Shown: piece by piece, positions 50,801-55,402 of the stretch
How positions within the stretch are numbered: the stretch's first letter is position 1
How the letters are laid out: each line of letters begins with the position of its first letter
NCBI GenBank assembly: GCA_029261855.1
Contig: JAJDAN010000056.1
Coordinates: forward strand, 1-64,000
DNA length: 64,000 nucleotides
Reading direction: 5' to 3'
Origin: Deltaproteobacteria bacterium
GTDB lineage: Bacteria; Myxococcota_A; UBA9160; UBA4427
Made by a program: the position numbers and the translations under genes
The notes under the pieces: model-generated
Seen by the model: only the letters and a program-made list of their open reading frames with translations
What the model was told of the DNA's origin: nothing
The model's database searches: none

Positions 50801-53800
50801 TCCCGCCAACGTCGACGACCTCGACCTGTTGCAGGAGGGCGTTCGGGAGACCGCGGCCGAACTCGTCGAACTGCAGGTCGCGGCGCGCCGGGAGGGGACT
50901 TTCCGGGTCGAAGTTTGCCGGCAGGATGGCGCGGTGGACCCCGGTGGCGTTCCCGACGAGCAGTACCTCGGTGCCGTCGGCGGTGCGCGCGAAGTCGACG
51001 CTTCGAAGCTTGAGCGGAGGCAGGTCGAAGCTGATGCGGGTCCAGCTCTGTCCGGCATTGGCGCTTCGATACACGTTCTCGTCGTCGATCGCGTACACCA
51101 CGCGCCAGTTGTCCGGGTCGACCGCGATGTCGCGCAGATCCCCAGCGGTGTGCTCGGCCATTCCGACGCTGGTGTCGGTGCCCGGCGAGAAGGCCTCGAG
51201 CACAGTCCTCGCGATCGCCATCCCCGGCAGGCGGGTCAGGAACTCATTGCCGCGGACTGCATAGATCAGCTCCGCAGTGCTCGACTCGGCGGTAGCGCCT
51301 GCGGCCAGAGCCGCCGTCGTGATCGCAGGGCTGCCCGCTTCGGGAACGACTCGAATGGCGACCGTGCCCGGAGCGGTCGTGACGAGACTCGTGATCCGGA
51401 AGCGGCCGTCATTCGCTCCAGCACCTTCGAACTCGACGACGTCACCCTGCCGAAATCCGTCGCGCATCCAATCGCCCGCGCTGCGCGTGACGAGCGCGTC
51501 CATGCCACCCGCCGCCGCGTCGAACTGGAGCTGGGGGGCGCCCTTCAGGCGGACGTGACCACCGTACGCAAGGGCTGCGATCGACTGCGCTCCGGCCCCC
51601 TGCAACGTAACGATGGTCTCGAGGCGGTCGTCGCTGGCGTACAGCCCGAAACGGGCGATCAACATGCGCTCTGCGTCCACCGCGTTGGCCACGAGCGGGA
51701 TCGGCAGGAAGCCCTCGTCGAGATCGTCCGCCTCGAGGCCACTGAGTACATCGCCGGCAGGAGCCCCCGGTGTACGCAGTCCGACCTGGTTGTCGGCGAA
51801 GAAGGTGCCCGTCAGCACGTAGCCGCCGAAGAAGGTCCCGTCCAGATCGGCCGCGTTCAGGACGGGCGGCATTCCCCCGCCAACGTCCTCGACGACAGTC
51901 AGCGTGGTCGCCGTGTTGTCGACGATCCGGTAGCTGGCCTGATTCGGTCCACCGAGATCGACGGTCACCGAGAGCCCGCGCAGGCCGATTGCGCCGGTCG
52001 CGACGTTCGGCACGGGGAAGGCTGCCGCATCGACGGTGATGACGTTGTTGACGACGCTGGTGATGAGACCGCTTTCGAGCGTATTGCCGCCGGCGTTGAA
52101 ATCGAAGCGGCGGAAGCTGCTGAAGCCGTTGCCCACGACGTAGCGGGCGACGAGCATCTCGCCCGCGCTGTTCTGGTAGGGGACGGCCAGTGCCGTGCTT
52201 CCGTCGCCCTGGGTGATCTGTTCCCATCGGAAGCGCTGCAGCAGGTCGTCGGGGAGCCCGTCGCCGTCCGAGTCGACGAGCGCGCCCAGCAAGCCGCCTT
52301 GCTGGGCGGTTCCGTTGTCTTGATTGCCGGCGAAGAGGACGTCGTTCAGCGCGTCGTAACCGACCCCGATCACCTCGGCGATTCGCAACGGCGCGTCGAT
52401 GCCGTTGACCGATTCCCAAAGCCGCGGCGGGCCGGCGCCATCGGCGTTCGGGTTCGGCAGACGGAAGATGCCTCCGTCGTCGGCTTCGAGGATGCGACCC
52501 ATGGCGTCGAACACCATGTCCCGGGAATCCGAGTGCGGGCCCGTTCCCATGACGAAGCGCGCACCGGCGCCGTGCATATCGGGCGCGCTGCGCGTGACCG
52601 TGAGTGTGTTGGTTCCTGCGTCGTAGTCGCCGACCTTCCAGCTGACCACCTCGCCAGCGTTGAGGTCGCCGTCCGCGATCACCGCCGTACCGGACGCGGG
52701 AACTCCGACATAGGAGGCGAGCTGGACCTGCACCCGTTCCTCGAAGTCGAGGTCGGCCGTGATGGTCGTGTCCACGAGCGCGGCACCCGAGTTGCTGGCC
52801 GGCGTCCACTGGCTCACGCCAGCGCCCATGAACTCACCCCGGAAGATCCTGCCGGCGAAGGCCGTCGATCCGATCCGGTTCGGGTTCTTTCCGGTGCTCG
52901 ACGCCTGGGAGTCGCCGCCAATGAAGACGACGTTCGGGTCGGTCCGGTCCGCGAGCAGGGAAGTGTTCTTGTCCGCCTGCCCCAGGAAGTGCGGGCCGCC
53001 GTCGGCGTCGCCGGCGAAGCCCATCTCGTCCCAGCTCGCGCCCAGGTCTGCAGATCGGTAGACGCCAGCCACCCGCTCGGCCTCGCCGCCCGCCTGGAAC
53101 ACATCCGTCCCATCGGCGATGTCGGGGAGGGGGCGGAGGGGAGGGAGGGGGTCCCCCGGAGGCTGGACGTCGATCGTGATGCGATTGTTCGCATGGTCGA
53201 CCGATTGGATCTGGAAGCCTCCGGCGATGCCGTCGATCTCGATCCAGTCGCCGGGATAGAAGACGCCAGCGTCCAGGACGGTGAGTGCGTCTGCTCCTGC
53301 CGCGACAGCGCCAACGGTGGCTGAGATCGTCTTCTGGATCACGGCCGCATAGACGGGATGATTCGCGCCGTCGGCGGCCCCGCTGACGCTCAGCACGACG
53401 CGCGTTGCGTCGGTGACGCGATCGAGCTGGGTCGCCCCCATGCCATTCACCGCGACCCACGTGGCGCCGCCGTCATCGGTCCGGTAGACGCCCTGCTCCA
53501 GGACCGCCGCATAGAAGCGCGTTGGGTTGCCCGGGTCGCGAGCGAGGTCGCTCACCGCACCCGCGGGCAACGCGCTCGCCCCGTCTCCGGAGAGGCGGGT
53601 GACGACCCGGTCTACGTTCAGCACGACGCCCGCTACACCGGCTGCGGGCGTGCCCTCCGTCATCAGCGGCTCGACGACCGTCAGCCCGGTCGCCGTCACG
53701 CCACCCGCAGCGATCGTGTAGGTCCCGTCGTTGTCCGTCGTCCCCTGGATGCGGATTGTTTGACCGGCCCGGAAACCGTCGTCGACAAAGCTTCCGGCGC

Positions 53801-55229
53801 CCGCTGCCGGATCTGCGGGATTGGCGATGCGCTGGATGGTGCTTCCGTCGAAGCTGAACAGCGGCTCGCCTGCCACTGCGACACCCTCGAGGATCCGGTA
53901 CACGCCGCCCGGCTGCCGCACTTCGGCCATGCCGTTCACGTTGACCACGTGGTTCAGGGTCGAGAGCAGGACGACCTGCTGGCCCATCACGCGATTCTCG
54001 GTCGGCATGATCGCCGTGATGGGAAGCCGCGCGAGCTGCTCGACGGGGTTTCGGCTCTCGCGCGTGCTCGAAGCGTTGAGCGACCAGGTCTCTCCACCGT
54101 CGTTCGATTGCAGCAGCCCGACGTTGAACCCGCCGTCGTTCTGGTTGCTGAACTGGCCGGTGCCGGCGTAGATCACCAGGTCGCCGAGAGGAGTGTTCGC
54201 GTCCACCGGATTCCCGCTCGAGTCGAGCGGCGAGATTGCGACCGCGCCCATGGCAAGCGATGGGAACTCGTCGGTGAGCGGCTCCCAGCGGTTGCCACCA
54301 TCGATCGTGCGCCAGACGCCGCCGTTGGCGGCTCCGATGAAGATGACGTCAGCGTCGAAGGGGTGCGCCGCGATCGTGTTCACGGCGCCGCTCACGGGGT
54401 TCCCCGTCGCGATGTTCTCGACGGCGCCGCCCTCGATGAGTCCCGGCCCCTGCTCGAGCCACTGGGGAATGCCTTCTTCGACCAGCGTCGCGCGTTGGCC
54501 GACGAAGATCTCGGTGTTCAGCGTACTGGTGACGGTCACTGTGCCGTTCGTCGCTGTGGCCGTGCCGTTCGAGTACCGGACCAGGGTCGCGTTCGCGGCC
54601 CCGCCTCCGTCCTGCAGCATGGCAAGATCGAGGGTGTCCTCGTCCGCACCGCCATCGAGGATCAAGCTGCCCTCGAAGGCTCCGAGCGCTTGAATGATGA
54701 AGCTGTCATCTCCGCCTGCGGCGTTGATCCGCAACGAATCAGCAGGCACGGGGAAGATCGTCTGTCCAAAGGTTCCGTTGCTATCGAGGACCAGATCCTG
54801 GCCGTTGAAGGAGAGCGTGATCTCGTCCGCCATGCCCGTGGCCGTGAACACGGCCGCATCGGCGGTTCCGCTGTTGACCAGCGCGGGTGCCGGCCCCGCC
54901 GCACGGCCACCGAGGGCGTCTGCGGCAACCGGGTCCCCGAACAGGATCTCGCTGCTACCGCCTAGCAGGGCGACCGATTCGAGGCGTGCCGCGTCGTTCC
55001 GGATCAGGTCGATGACCGGCGCCGGTCGCGCTGCCTCCGGCGCCGCTTCCAGGGACTCGATGATGCGCACTGTCGGCCCGTCGGCGTCGTCGAGCAGGTC
55101 GACGGCCAGGGGCGCCAGGCCATCGGCGGAAAGCAGCAGTCGGGGTTCGAGGGCCTCGAGGCGGTAGCCGGGACTCTTCGACGTGTCGGCGCGGGATCGA
55201 CGGCGGCGCAAGCTTCGGAGCAGCGACAA
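29859..55229 (-). CDS. Giant LEPR-XLL/BNR-propeller/RTX-repeat surface protein (8456 residues)
   Basis: A single uninterrupted 25.4-kb frame. The N-terminus has the LEPR-XLL motif (YRLEALEPRLLLSADG, residues 22-37), typical of very large exported proteins. Residues about 270-1480 contain BNR/sortilin-like propeller repeats (GGVWRTIDGGNRWEPL, GVYRTDDGGATWVAV, NVYRSANAGQSWTRI). About 1550-4850 is beta-rich, with recurring large blocks (LAYDA-x-S-x-ELT near 2010 and 2506) and EF-hand or dockerin-like loops (DRNGDGVVDHTDVDG). Calcium-binding RTX nonapeptides occur near 4970-5080, 5270-5330, 5590-5690, 7370-7390, 7800-7890, 8160-8190 and 8300-8360. Calx-beta-like segments lie near 6050, 6550 and 6780, and about 20 copies of a DGF/NDG module are interspersed. 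The start is TTG at 55229 with GGAG upstream. RTX repeats imply type I secretion and calcium-induced folding, but no secretion genes are present here. Probably an adhesin or S-layer-like matrix protein. Confidence 0.9.
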   Translation of the reverse strand: MSLLRSLRRRRSRADTSKSPGYRLEALEPRLLLSADGLAPLAVDLLDDADGPTVRIIESLEAAPEAARPAPVIDLIRNDAARLESVALLGGSSEILFGDPVAADALGGRAAGPAPALVNSGTADAAVFTATGMADEITLSFNGQDLVLDSNGTFGQTIFPVPADSLRINAAGGDDSFIIQALGAFEGSLILDGGADEDTLDLAMLQDGGGAANATLVRYSNGTATATNGTVTVTSTLNTEIFVGQRATLVEEGIPQWLEQGPGLIEGGAVENIATGNPVSGAVNTIAAHPFDADVIFIGAANGGVWRTIDGGNRWEPLTDEFPSLAMGAVAISPLDSSGNPVDANTPLGDLVIYAGTGQFSNQNDGGFNVGLLQSNDGGETWSLNASSTRESRNPVEQLARLPITAIMPTENRVMGQQVVLLSTLNHVVNVNGMAEVRQPGGVYRILEGVAVAGEPLFSFDGSTIQRIANPADPAAGAGSFVDDGFRAGQTIRIQGTTDNDGTYTIAAGGVTATGLTVVEPLMTEGTPAAGVAGVVLNVDRVVTRLSGDGASALPAGAVSDLARDPGNPTRFYAAVLEQGVYRTDDGGATWVAVNGMGATQLDRVTDATRVVLSVSGAADGANHPVYAAVIQKTISATVGAVAAGADALTVLDAGVFYPGDWIEIDGIAGGFQIQSVDHANNRITIDVQPPGDPLPPLRPLPDIADGTDVFQAGGEAERVAGVYRSADLGASWDEMGFAGDADGGPHFLGQADKNTSLLADRTDPNVVFIGGDSQASSTGKNPNRIGSTAFAGRIFRGEFMGAGVSQWTPASNSGAALVDTTITADLDFEERVQVQLASYVGVPASGTAVIADGDLNAGEVVSWKVGDYDAGTNTLTVTRSAPDMHGAGARFVMGTGPHSDSRDMVFDAMGRILEADDGGIFRLPNPNADGAGPPRLWESVNGIDAPLRIAEVIGVGYDALNDVLFAGNQDNGTAQQGGLLGALVDSDGDGLPDDLLQRFRWEQITQGDGSTALAVPYQNSAGEMLVARYVVGNGFSSFRRFDFNAGGNTLESGLITSVVNNVITVDAAAFPVPNVATGAIGLRGLSVTVDLGGPNQASYRIVDNTATTLTVVEDVGGGMPPVLNAADLDGTFFGGYVLTGTFFADNQVGLRTPGAPAGDVLSGLEADDLDEGFLPIPLVANAVDAERMLIARFGLYASDDRLETIVTLQGAGAQSIAALAYGGHVRLKGAPQLQFDAAAGGMDALVTRSAGDWMRDGFRQGDVVEFEGAGANDGRFRITSLVTTAPGTVAIRVVPEAGSPAITTAALAAGATAESSTAELIYAVRGNEFLTRLPGMAIARTVLEAFSPGTDTSVGMAEHTAGDLRDIAVDPDNWRVVYAIDDENVYRSANAGQSWTRISFDLPPLKLRSVDFARTADGTEVLLVGNATGVHRAILPANFDPESPLPARRDLQFDEFGRGLPNALLQQVEVVDVGGNQRLLATTLGRGVFSLDADLGQQGVLRVVGSAGDDTVEIRRSPGNASLVEILVNGANEPTFTAPLATVGAIHFEGLGGNDTLVVDSRDGAISAKGGIVFTDGAAGDTLLLIGKYVERTDAGGSITIKDEFDVATQIVTPGGATVDDSGLSTNSSVSKVAALLKKFGQVAKQQTTSPELALVGGSLPRALGGSSLGRTAGVSDPRAQGAGQQFGLVAEEASSIVTRLFESGPNGFGIDEIASFADLAELEQRIEALDDVSDNTSLAGDVLTVQVQRVLTGVVDLDFESDGIVLDGDLGVAARVTLNVLIGIDAAGDVYVEETALPELVVDQISFDASGAVASGRVGFLQVLLNDASVVVDPSVALAVELAAGRHSLTDLDLSGLLTASVSPGTPAQDLALMGNLSVAALLPGLDAPFSLASAAVGLTWDDITNLSSLSVSLDSNLDLFRQIDIVEVLDQLRELQQNLAVYRVDIPFLESGLDELLGLIDVFEEHVLDPLVDSSSGSANVETVQGVVRQLAKAAGFDPTALGLAYDAVSGELTWDLRFDAELFSLSDEIEFGFDLAEGLADLSFEAQASLDASLDFAVTFGVDLVDLASGSSLDDSVFLRNATLSAQLAAVATGIDASARFGFVGVEIVDGSLTPTDITLSISLPDPGTTAADGRIALSELGALVTQVLADPLEALDPTLTGTATLLLPIVAPIAGITAANPVDVTVSIDLATLTPSIDVPELSELLNFDRMNAATFVSLLGQARDFLDGVRDSELIANFDVPFVSDGLDGIFALGDAFGDAVLFDDLDLVERGVRDLTTLGFSALQFADAGEGLTGDRAPDDLAGSEVEFVITNAAFVASGAMLSFDRTANTITRSDGGSFVSDGFKKGKGFRVSGSQSNDGVYRVRDEDGSVTANVLFLDAARDDGSSSGNSYDDDLVDEGPVDAQLELAVPTTIHVTVGPDDDTIDELVPLIQAELDAAGLDAVSVANVGGFLSFSATTGSLELSIGTPKLLDANNEATFQTTQEMADKLIELFGFSGLAYDATSNELTYELHFDWELLDIELPLDFGLDLGPIGNIGTIGDPVLQLTGSAGFDMTLGVDLGEVQPSEMVTPGSLLTSLEGIEKLVDAIKSEYALTASTPMASLSSGVSLQFNGAKLAGNPLLSFTGGTLTRQDNPDVAAVNGSFVADGFEPGQLVVVSGFGDGVDGTYTIAPAGVAATTLTFEETPSGADVSTATGGIQVQALNTITRTAGSPGSWAADGFQAGQAISISRAGSANSGAFVIRAIDSATQTLTLERSKAFDDELFAHTSEDPNEVRIFGGSVVRLPSGGGNAVFTVDAPLLSGSPFTVTVLEARNDATPFVSDTSNNKTLLDLSLDFGSALKEAELDGKIRVDSVGTDLVFTAAIEALGTGDLVFDAVTRRIQRSEGDFVDEGFAPGMTVTVSGSGRNDGVYTIATGGVDVDVLTLIGSDSLEAETSGDAKLVATFAFGVTPSGANAETLLGSAARLAANQDDFVIYAAGGQRVGVSLDGATTLSDVLAAINSAGSGAFLAEVDPNGDRLRLRQTPAMVGGPIVRFDAATNTLERRDGVDWSADGFAGAQSIRVTGSEFNDGVFTVASVSGTTMTLSGASLTGETRATGLGITLAGDDVFRVVQTNGSPAASRLGILASDATADRNGDGVVDHTDVDGIIRGGVIGGASFLDRFFLENTELSGTLALATADGNPIAVSGDFGFIEILAEGSPEFEASVAIGVDGGADRRLTLKELIDGLSNPGSLIETPTVGGPRLGGSATIPLPALTFDDGNGVGPATITREPGSGEWDDEGFQAGDRIEITGTANNDGTYLVADVTAASLELHADETLVDETVSNVTVFGEIGSFQLDISVEPDISGLIGGEPPSLRVTLYDFGDPIGVDFDGAEAPAFVDEKSFTLAGDQRGDIRKDYKIQAKLVGVSESINTVVTAVSFDSTTSKTTVTVSAGAGLTANLAEVTVRRPPSIEFDVPDIGDFAKFDNIGISEIIDGLIALSDFLGQFESFGFLDDPIPVLDVSFNEVLGFADELDDAVREFQRNPASAIQRLEDELLRALGLPAAPTLTGDVSLAIAEDMSTSTSTITVTRADPGGDFLADGFLPGMELTISGLSDFKGTYTIAAGGVSATTITLTNPIGAGTASESKLGIALRGSPMGVFGVDLSLRETVNPTGPALTGVTLSFDAAASEGPTITRSGGSWLADGFLPGQIVVISGAGANDGRYKIGSSTDDVSASVLTLQSEESLTTAAGVADVTVETGVDLLRIALELGKDFSESYDLDFDLGEAGVLTGQAGLRASGGAEALLAIGFDLASPTQIYLFEDTAIEASFNAGADDIDLRAVLGPFGATIENGSLSIGGEPGGVLDNGDQILRAGLDFDGVGSTEGGIRLISDFTGDADEDEEDRNLADNFSAQLDGELHVELPVNFPTPSRPAGTIFYDIFLSADTNEGGESFLQVRDMAGNPVSDFLDPSVLRVARADGSFTKENGQAVGIGDIFAFDPSEFSLIDNILLVTDGVDLFLGGLQDVLDGEVFGIELPLIGDQLADGARFIEDLRNGFLADFREAVEEAADPSANFVSQLLFDLLGSNENALVTDINDALRAAGLGGRVEARATMEVERDPDTDEVTSVQPRIELVVLNVAANTDVDSLTLTVVENGVAAAELGLASEQRVRDGLEFGVIGDVASELGILSGDATFEIQLGDEAAVVVTVAFADPDGAGRRTGTADNQRVLAAQGPALGLLLDANGNEARGPADIQLTTNVNTAGVDFAQSFIQWDLSLGQTLVSGAADLGLDIGVPGLALETSGAINLELDWQLDFGFGLSGTDAFYLVVDDPTDPDRSPELTVTAEVTLPDVQLVGELLFLQLTADASADTHLSATFGIDLFNSSLDEGETDDGRLGIAELGSLGIEAGIQAEALAELALQLEVNKDFIPAAVASVFPMLRADFVLDWSLEAEDGGLLPFSEISGDAIERGLERVAFDNTRIDLGAFISEFVAPVLGKVQEITDPLQPIIDAFTTPIPVISDLTSPTTLLDLAGIYGTVQTDLIVAIADLITLINAIPTDLDPGETLEIEFGDFAIVDRSLGISLDMTPAEKMQANAGTTMDPNAQIDSLPDNKTTGSSTSSSKKKAGGFTKALRDSNLSFPILTDPSQAFNLLMGEPAVLVEYDVPVLDFDFFFQSFTPLAGPLGVGTGGSLRALIDFHAIGFDTKGITDFAEGGFRNPLLIFDGFFIDDLDDSGADAPELTFSGSIRVSAELNAVIVRAGAEGGLFAKVEFDLFDPDRDGIVRVSEIIGNIANEIKYGEPILSPLAIFDISGALTARAYAFYEINLLVDTIREEFDITPPITIVEFETDFVRPPKLATVIDGEDGKVLQLNFGPLSGDRLNRDLSDFSESVKLTGDASSIRVESTIGGITFDETYDGTFTRIIWDGGEGNDTLDLRGLTAGPSLGFDLSGGTGNDRILLSNSVSGRARIEGGDGDDVIRGGAGPDEIFGGGGNDTIHAGSGNDTVYGDDGKIEDDDEDGTIDLRRARGGAGNDRIFGEDGLDILFGGGGDDRIEGGRGDDLIIGDEGIVSLDEPSLVGSPELTFVVDDQGPDSIVRDSGRWSPEIFRLSGNPVLEFAASSVTRLDTGDGGSFIDDGFEQGQIIEIDGTDNDGSYRIAEPVTDGVLVLEDVDDPDEPLEFTLGMTDPLDDVSIERLADARFEAGRVIRVSGTTANDGFYRVAKVSEDGLTLFLEAGDALSELPDPALEGAFLPEVTSSAMVSASRRVQDTNRGLSGGNDRLYGGGDEDLIYGGKGDDFIDGGSGMDVVFGESGFDEIVGGTGNDLLVGGNEADFIDGGRAELRNGETILFTGRVEDVGLGGLDPADPSSIGTGDLVIRFDGTWENDGFRVGQTLRFSGDQVGTYEVLALDDRVMTIDVVLDSTPITDELTISVIPELDFIQAGYSGALAFADNSPDPDTITRDDGTLWIDDEFDIGQTIRIAGTADNDGDYSIASIDGAILFLDRLDRLVTSDAASATVSASTISRSYGSWIEDGFAPGLDVTFAGADAGANASTRTIVSISEDGTRLELLPDEALVDATHVADVSAVLADSDAADTGNDGKDLIEGGAGGDVLHGGDAADRIFGGRGADLIFGDDGDDDLMGDADPDVIHGGAGHDMLIGGAGADDMFGDDGDDVLRSKMGDDFLVGGEGGDTYRVPFMGGSTVRMVDIVDRGVTGADALIIEGTSDPDAFLFRASAIDPNRAFVALINDVDAGRVERIDYRTDLESMLVFGFDGNDFFALDDNLATMQVFGGYGADRFQIGQLFKSERTAEPDVERTFPDGSVEAGTDQIGDVTGIRDVDQLSTILTTRGFLSNGITVPATLNGDEGEDEFTVFHNRAVLSLNGGDDDDFFTVRAFALDGSFEQVDQRERTDISGNGGADFVQYVVNAPVNIDGGDGLDTVVVIGTEFSDDFVVTEDGIFGAGLFVAFVGIEILRVDGAEGDDRFYVQSTNENVQTVISGGLGSDTFDVAGDTPPVISNDLLGHSGIITHSIESGDQRYSAIPTDGISANVADNDEPGVVIRVTDGGSRVVEHSLEDGLDLDALMSAGLIFDSYTVVLSRKPAGTVTVTATAPVRGIRGVNGEIIEIPQIQFVFPDPETGDLETDETTGEIIALRGIELEFNEATWDIPQTVTFKAGEDDLVEGQHFGSILHKVTAEETIAGSISDGPFFIGDAAVEFISRDVGSEIRRASGSWAADGFASDDFIKISGSLSNDGHYIIESISVDGQSLVLSTRDELANESGTSNVLVTVSNATFRRSDPDGEARLFFAPAEDDLDSIRRTKGSWLDDGFEAGQWIEVLDSDQNSRTMQIERVSQTILTLAEDFEIEREGPLVTGEVTIQAAAPRLRGPAGLEFLGNTIIRTQDSWIGDGFRLGDTIRVRGSGFNDLDDYEIVAIDALVITVDRVLVDSGSPVFGVGVTVPVIETDTISRLFSRDDIDVFTFAVDEQLPTEGEGLKGATIRLIRGSGIGQEALILSNTENTITVRDEFRGEITADTRFEIRRYHLLATPIVPVRIEDDERGSVIIQQSGEGTTVFEGAQFVPGTALFGGAVDTYDVRLSVAPLEDLTISLDEITVEGAADELVFVPMTLARAETIFFEQEGGDAPESFISRAGGSFLDEGFAPGQTIFVVGSGANDGTYVVASVSDSSLQLTGEHPLVNGSTTTAVVGVVPDLTAPSELTFSADDWYQPQTIAVIAIDDLDREGFHSGFITHTVSGGGANYEVPLVVGGARPVDADRLAVDIGDDEVPGVLIEETGGSTNVSENDEADATDDSYTVVLTHRPTEDVRVTIHPEGTRTTRGDVIVHPQNAFPNISGAAELRFEADTITRNNGDWRAEGFRDGETITVTGAGANDGVYVVEDVSDDGRTLDLVESTLTDIGPVTDVQVTGATFLPNVQVSVSSQGYTANPDGSLTLVFTPDDWSTPQVVTVQGIDDHQIDGGDTKEFAPIANIINKIKGPLRIEGEGGSGSTSGLDIDPLRLPGETNLKDSTGVVLALPAGFDPLFSLAVGPEALATLGFEDLATATLEITRGLAGGAFGEARQVIGFERQGDGTVVLLLEEAWTVIPDVVADPGLEYAVSTTNPNLLVDETTRVDLLRVFNSESVADDFGRLDGSFEFSGEGRVQEVFHIRGLGTGPDLAQRGSVIAGGITYLDLENTTLFLGSGDDRLIVEDTQTRDDDPATRDADESYRTVTLVYTGLGDDDVRVDLQAGGDVVATGTVTAGAIRTLNDSLATFAPGSLAGFLVRVTTPQDGDEPLVQTRQIGTNSENEIRVSVPWDAIPGATSSYEIVSTGDGFFSLDVGGVITRPDVESDDDFVDATASDLPLVVFGGDGADTLWGGSADDILFGDHGQVDFFDANDRIVTRLGHRPDDRRGTAADSSSGTTLVVEAITDGLGAFPVEDGGLVGLVVRITDGTGFPQTRTIIANTADTITVDEPWDEVPDASSQFLVTGIPSNQTNGVDQPLRFLRSVELGAEDTVRDDVLVGGLGNDILIGGPGSDQLDSAAPDRQDEILIGDDARITFGGHGVFDAGDEASTLSFNFGARSADATVAGTAGAPGASASGWNNLPNTGSGVYGDAVAEVVRFDDGRVASGVQVAWGADLEGDTRSARSRAHEGIDPSDDDLRLFDGFLQAPSGTTLGVDVQGLGAYYSSYDVYVYLDASDNRTTAGDAVQGVSLGSSTFYLDDAQGNTFAGSYVEAAGTSRAGASSGNYVVFRGVTEDVAKLRIEGAASNGATISGLQIVGTHHRIDRLESLFGSRDGADLISSGGGADLILGGGGADTITSFGDEAYGATDGDIVLGDGGTLIRVDGDVREVRTLDSVFSGSDDIITGNGQDLVIGGAGSDRIDAGVGAITNGDVQILSFAFNATSPDSEIEGTAGAVAAGSWNNLGEGSSEARGGRGLPDELRFDDGSVADGVEISWGRSDRGNDRADAAGHSEIDPDTDNERLFDGYLTADVGNVLDVGLSGLSTHFASYDVYVYLDGAEALGQGVVRQISDGSTTLYLADPAGNTFAGEFVDGSSLDPATAAAGNYVMFRGLSADELTITVGSGDSVPAPVLSGLQVVGGSDKDVVVIGGDHDDDIVIGDQARVYLLNGIVQQLFAESDPGLLGLARDTLSGGAGSDFLLGGNDADVLRGGAGSDVLLGDGGSLLRFEGRNATPTVDGGRGGADILDGGADDDWLWGQAGNDTYSFNGGRLGHDRIEETDGRSGVPNDALDTLDFSGFDSRITLKLSEAGTQQFGHIGNTKLPELELSLSSGQAFEAVVGSRFDDSIAGNDRANILRGGAGDDRIEGQGGSDFIDGGADDDKLKGGRGDDAIYGGPGSDKLDGGRGRDTLFKGSLGGAAAAVRVEPIRNPGALPFSASFEAMMNLSKLEERIWGGFEALPADYAARVLPFDRDDLDDQDEIYAMREIELTL
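30150..30320 (-). repeat. C-terminal RTX repeat cluster
   Basis: Encodes about six consecutive nonapeptides near residues 8300-8360 (GGAGDDRIEGQGGSDFIDGG, then DDDKLKGGRGDDAIYGG). The position about 100 residues before the C-terminus is where type I secretion substrates carry their last beta-roll before an uncleaved secretion signal. The remaining tail is acidic and ends in EIELTL. Confidence 0.9.
30920..32520 (-). repeat. Duplicated ~210-residue domain near the giant protein's C-terminus
   Basis: Two related domains are encoded at about 31880-32520 and 30920-31530 (residues about 7570-7783 and 7900-8103). Shared landmarks are TAGA followed by WNNL, RFDDG-[RS]-VA-[SD]-GV, RLFDG-[FY]-L, SYDVYVYLD, GNTFAG, NYV-[VM]-FRG and a closing GLQ-[IV]-VG. 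An RTX cluster lies between them. The fold looks like a carbohydrate-binding-type beta-sandwich; that is inference only. Confidence 0.75.
34470..53840 (-). repeat. About 20 interspersed copies of a ~50-residue DGF/NDG module in the giant protein
   Basis: By eye the encoded consensus is T-I-x-R-x-x-G-S-[WF]-x-x-D-G-F-x-x-G-Q, then I-x-[VI]-x-G, then N-D-G-x-Y-x-[IV], then a short L-x-L strand. Examples are near nucleotides 53750 (SFVDDGFRAGQTIRI), 51450, 48180, 46530, 45370, 44150, 39850, 38830, 36530, 36020, 35260 and 34600 (DWRAEGFRDGETITV). Copies are scattered singly between other domains, not in tandem, and are divergent. They look like small all-beta modules. I cannot match them to a named family. 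Confidence 0.7.
38160..40330 (-). repeat. RTX (GGxGxDxUx) calcium-binding repeat clusters, middle group
   Basis: Three clusters lie near 40000-40320 (GGDGDDVIRGGAGPDEIFGG), 39240-39420 (GGNDRLYGGGDEDLIYGG) and 38160-38450 (GGDAADRIFGGRGADLIFGD). Each is several nonapeptides long, the pattern that forms calcium-loaded parallel beta-rolls. DGF/NDG modules separate the clusters. Confidence 0.9.
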
Positions 55230-55402
55230 GCGGGGGGATCTCCAGTGTCACCTGGGGAAGAGGGCACGACCGGGTCGAGTGCGCCCTCGAATCTGACACT
55301 CTCTCACAACAGGAGTTGATTTTGCAGAGAGATCCCGGGACAACCCCGCTCACCCTGCGCGAGCCCCACTCGGGCCCCGTGGGGCGGACCAGACATGACC
55401 CA
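55230..55402. other. Non-coding region upstream of the giant gene
   Basis: These 173 nt should hold the promoter of the giant gene (minus strand). Immediately upstream of its TTG start the minus strand reads GGAGATCCCCCCGC, a possible ribosome binding site. I see no convincing -35/-10 pair and no gene. Confidence 0.4.
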
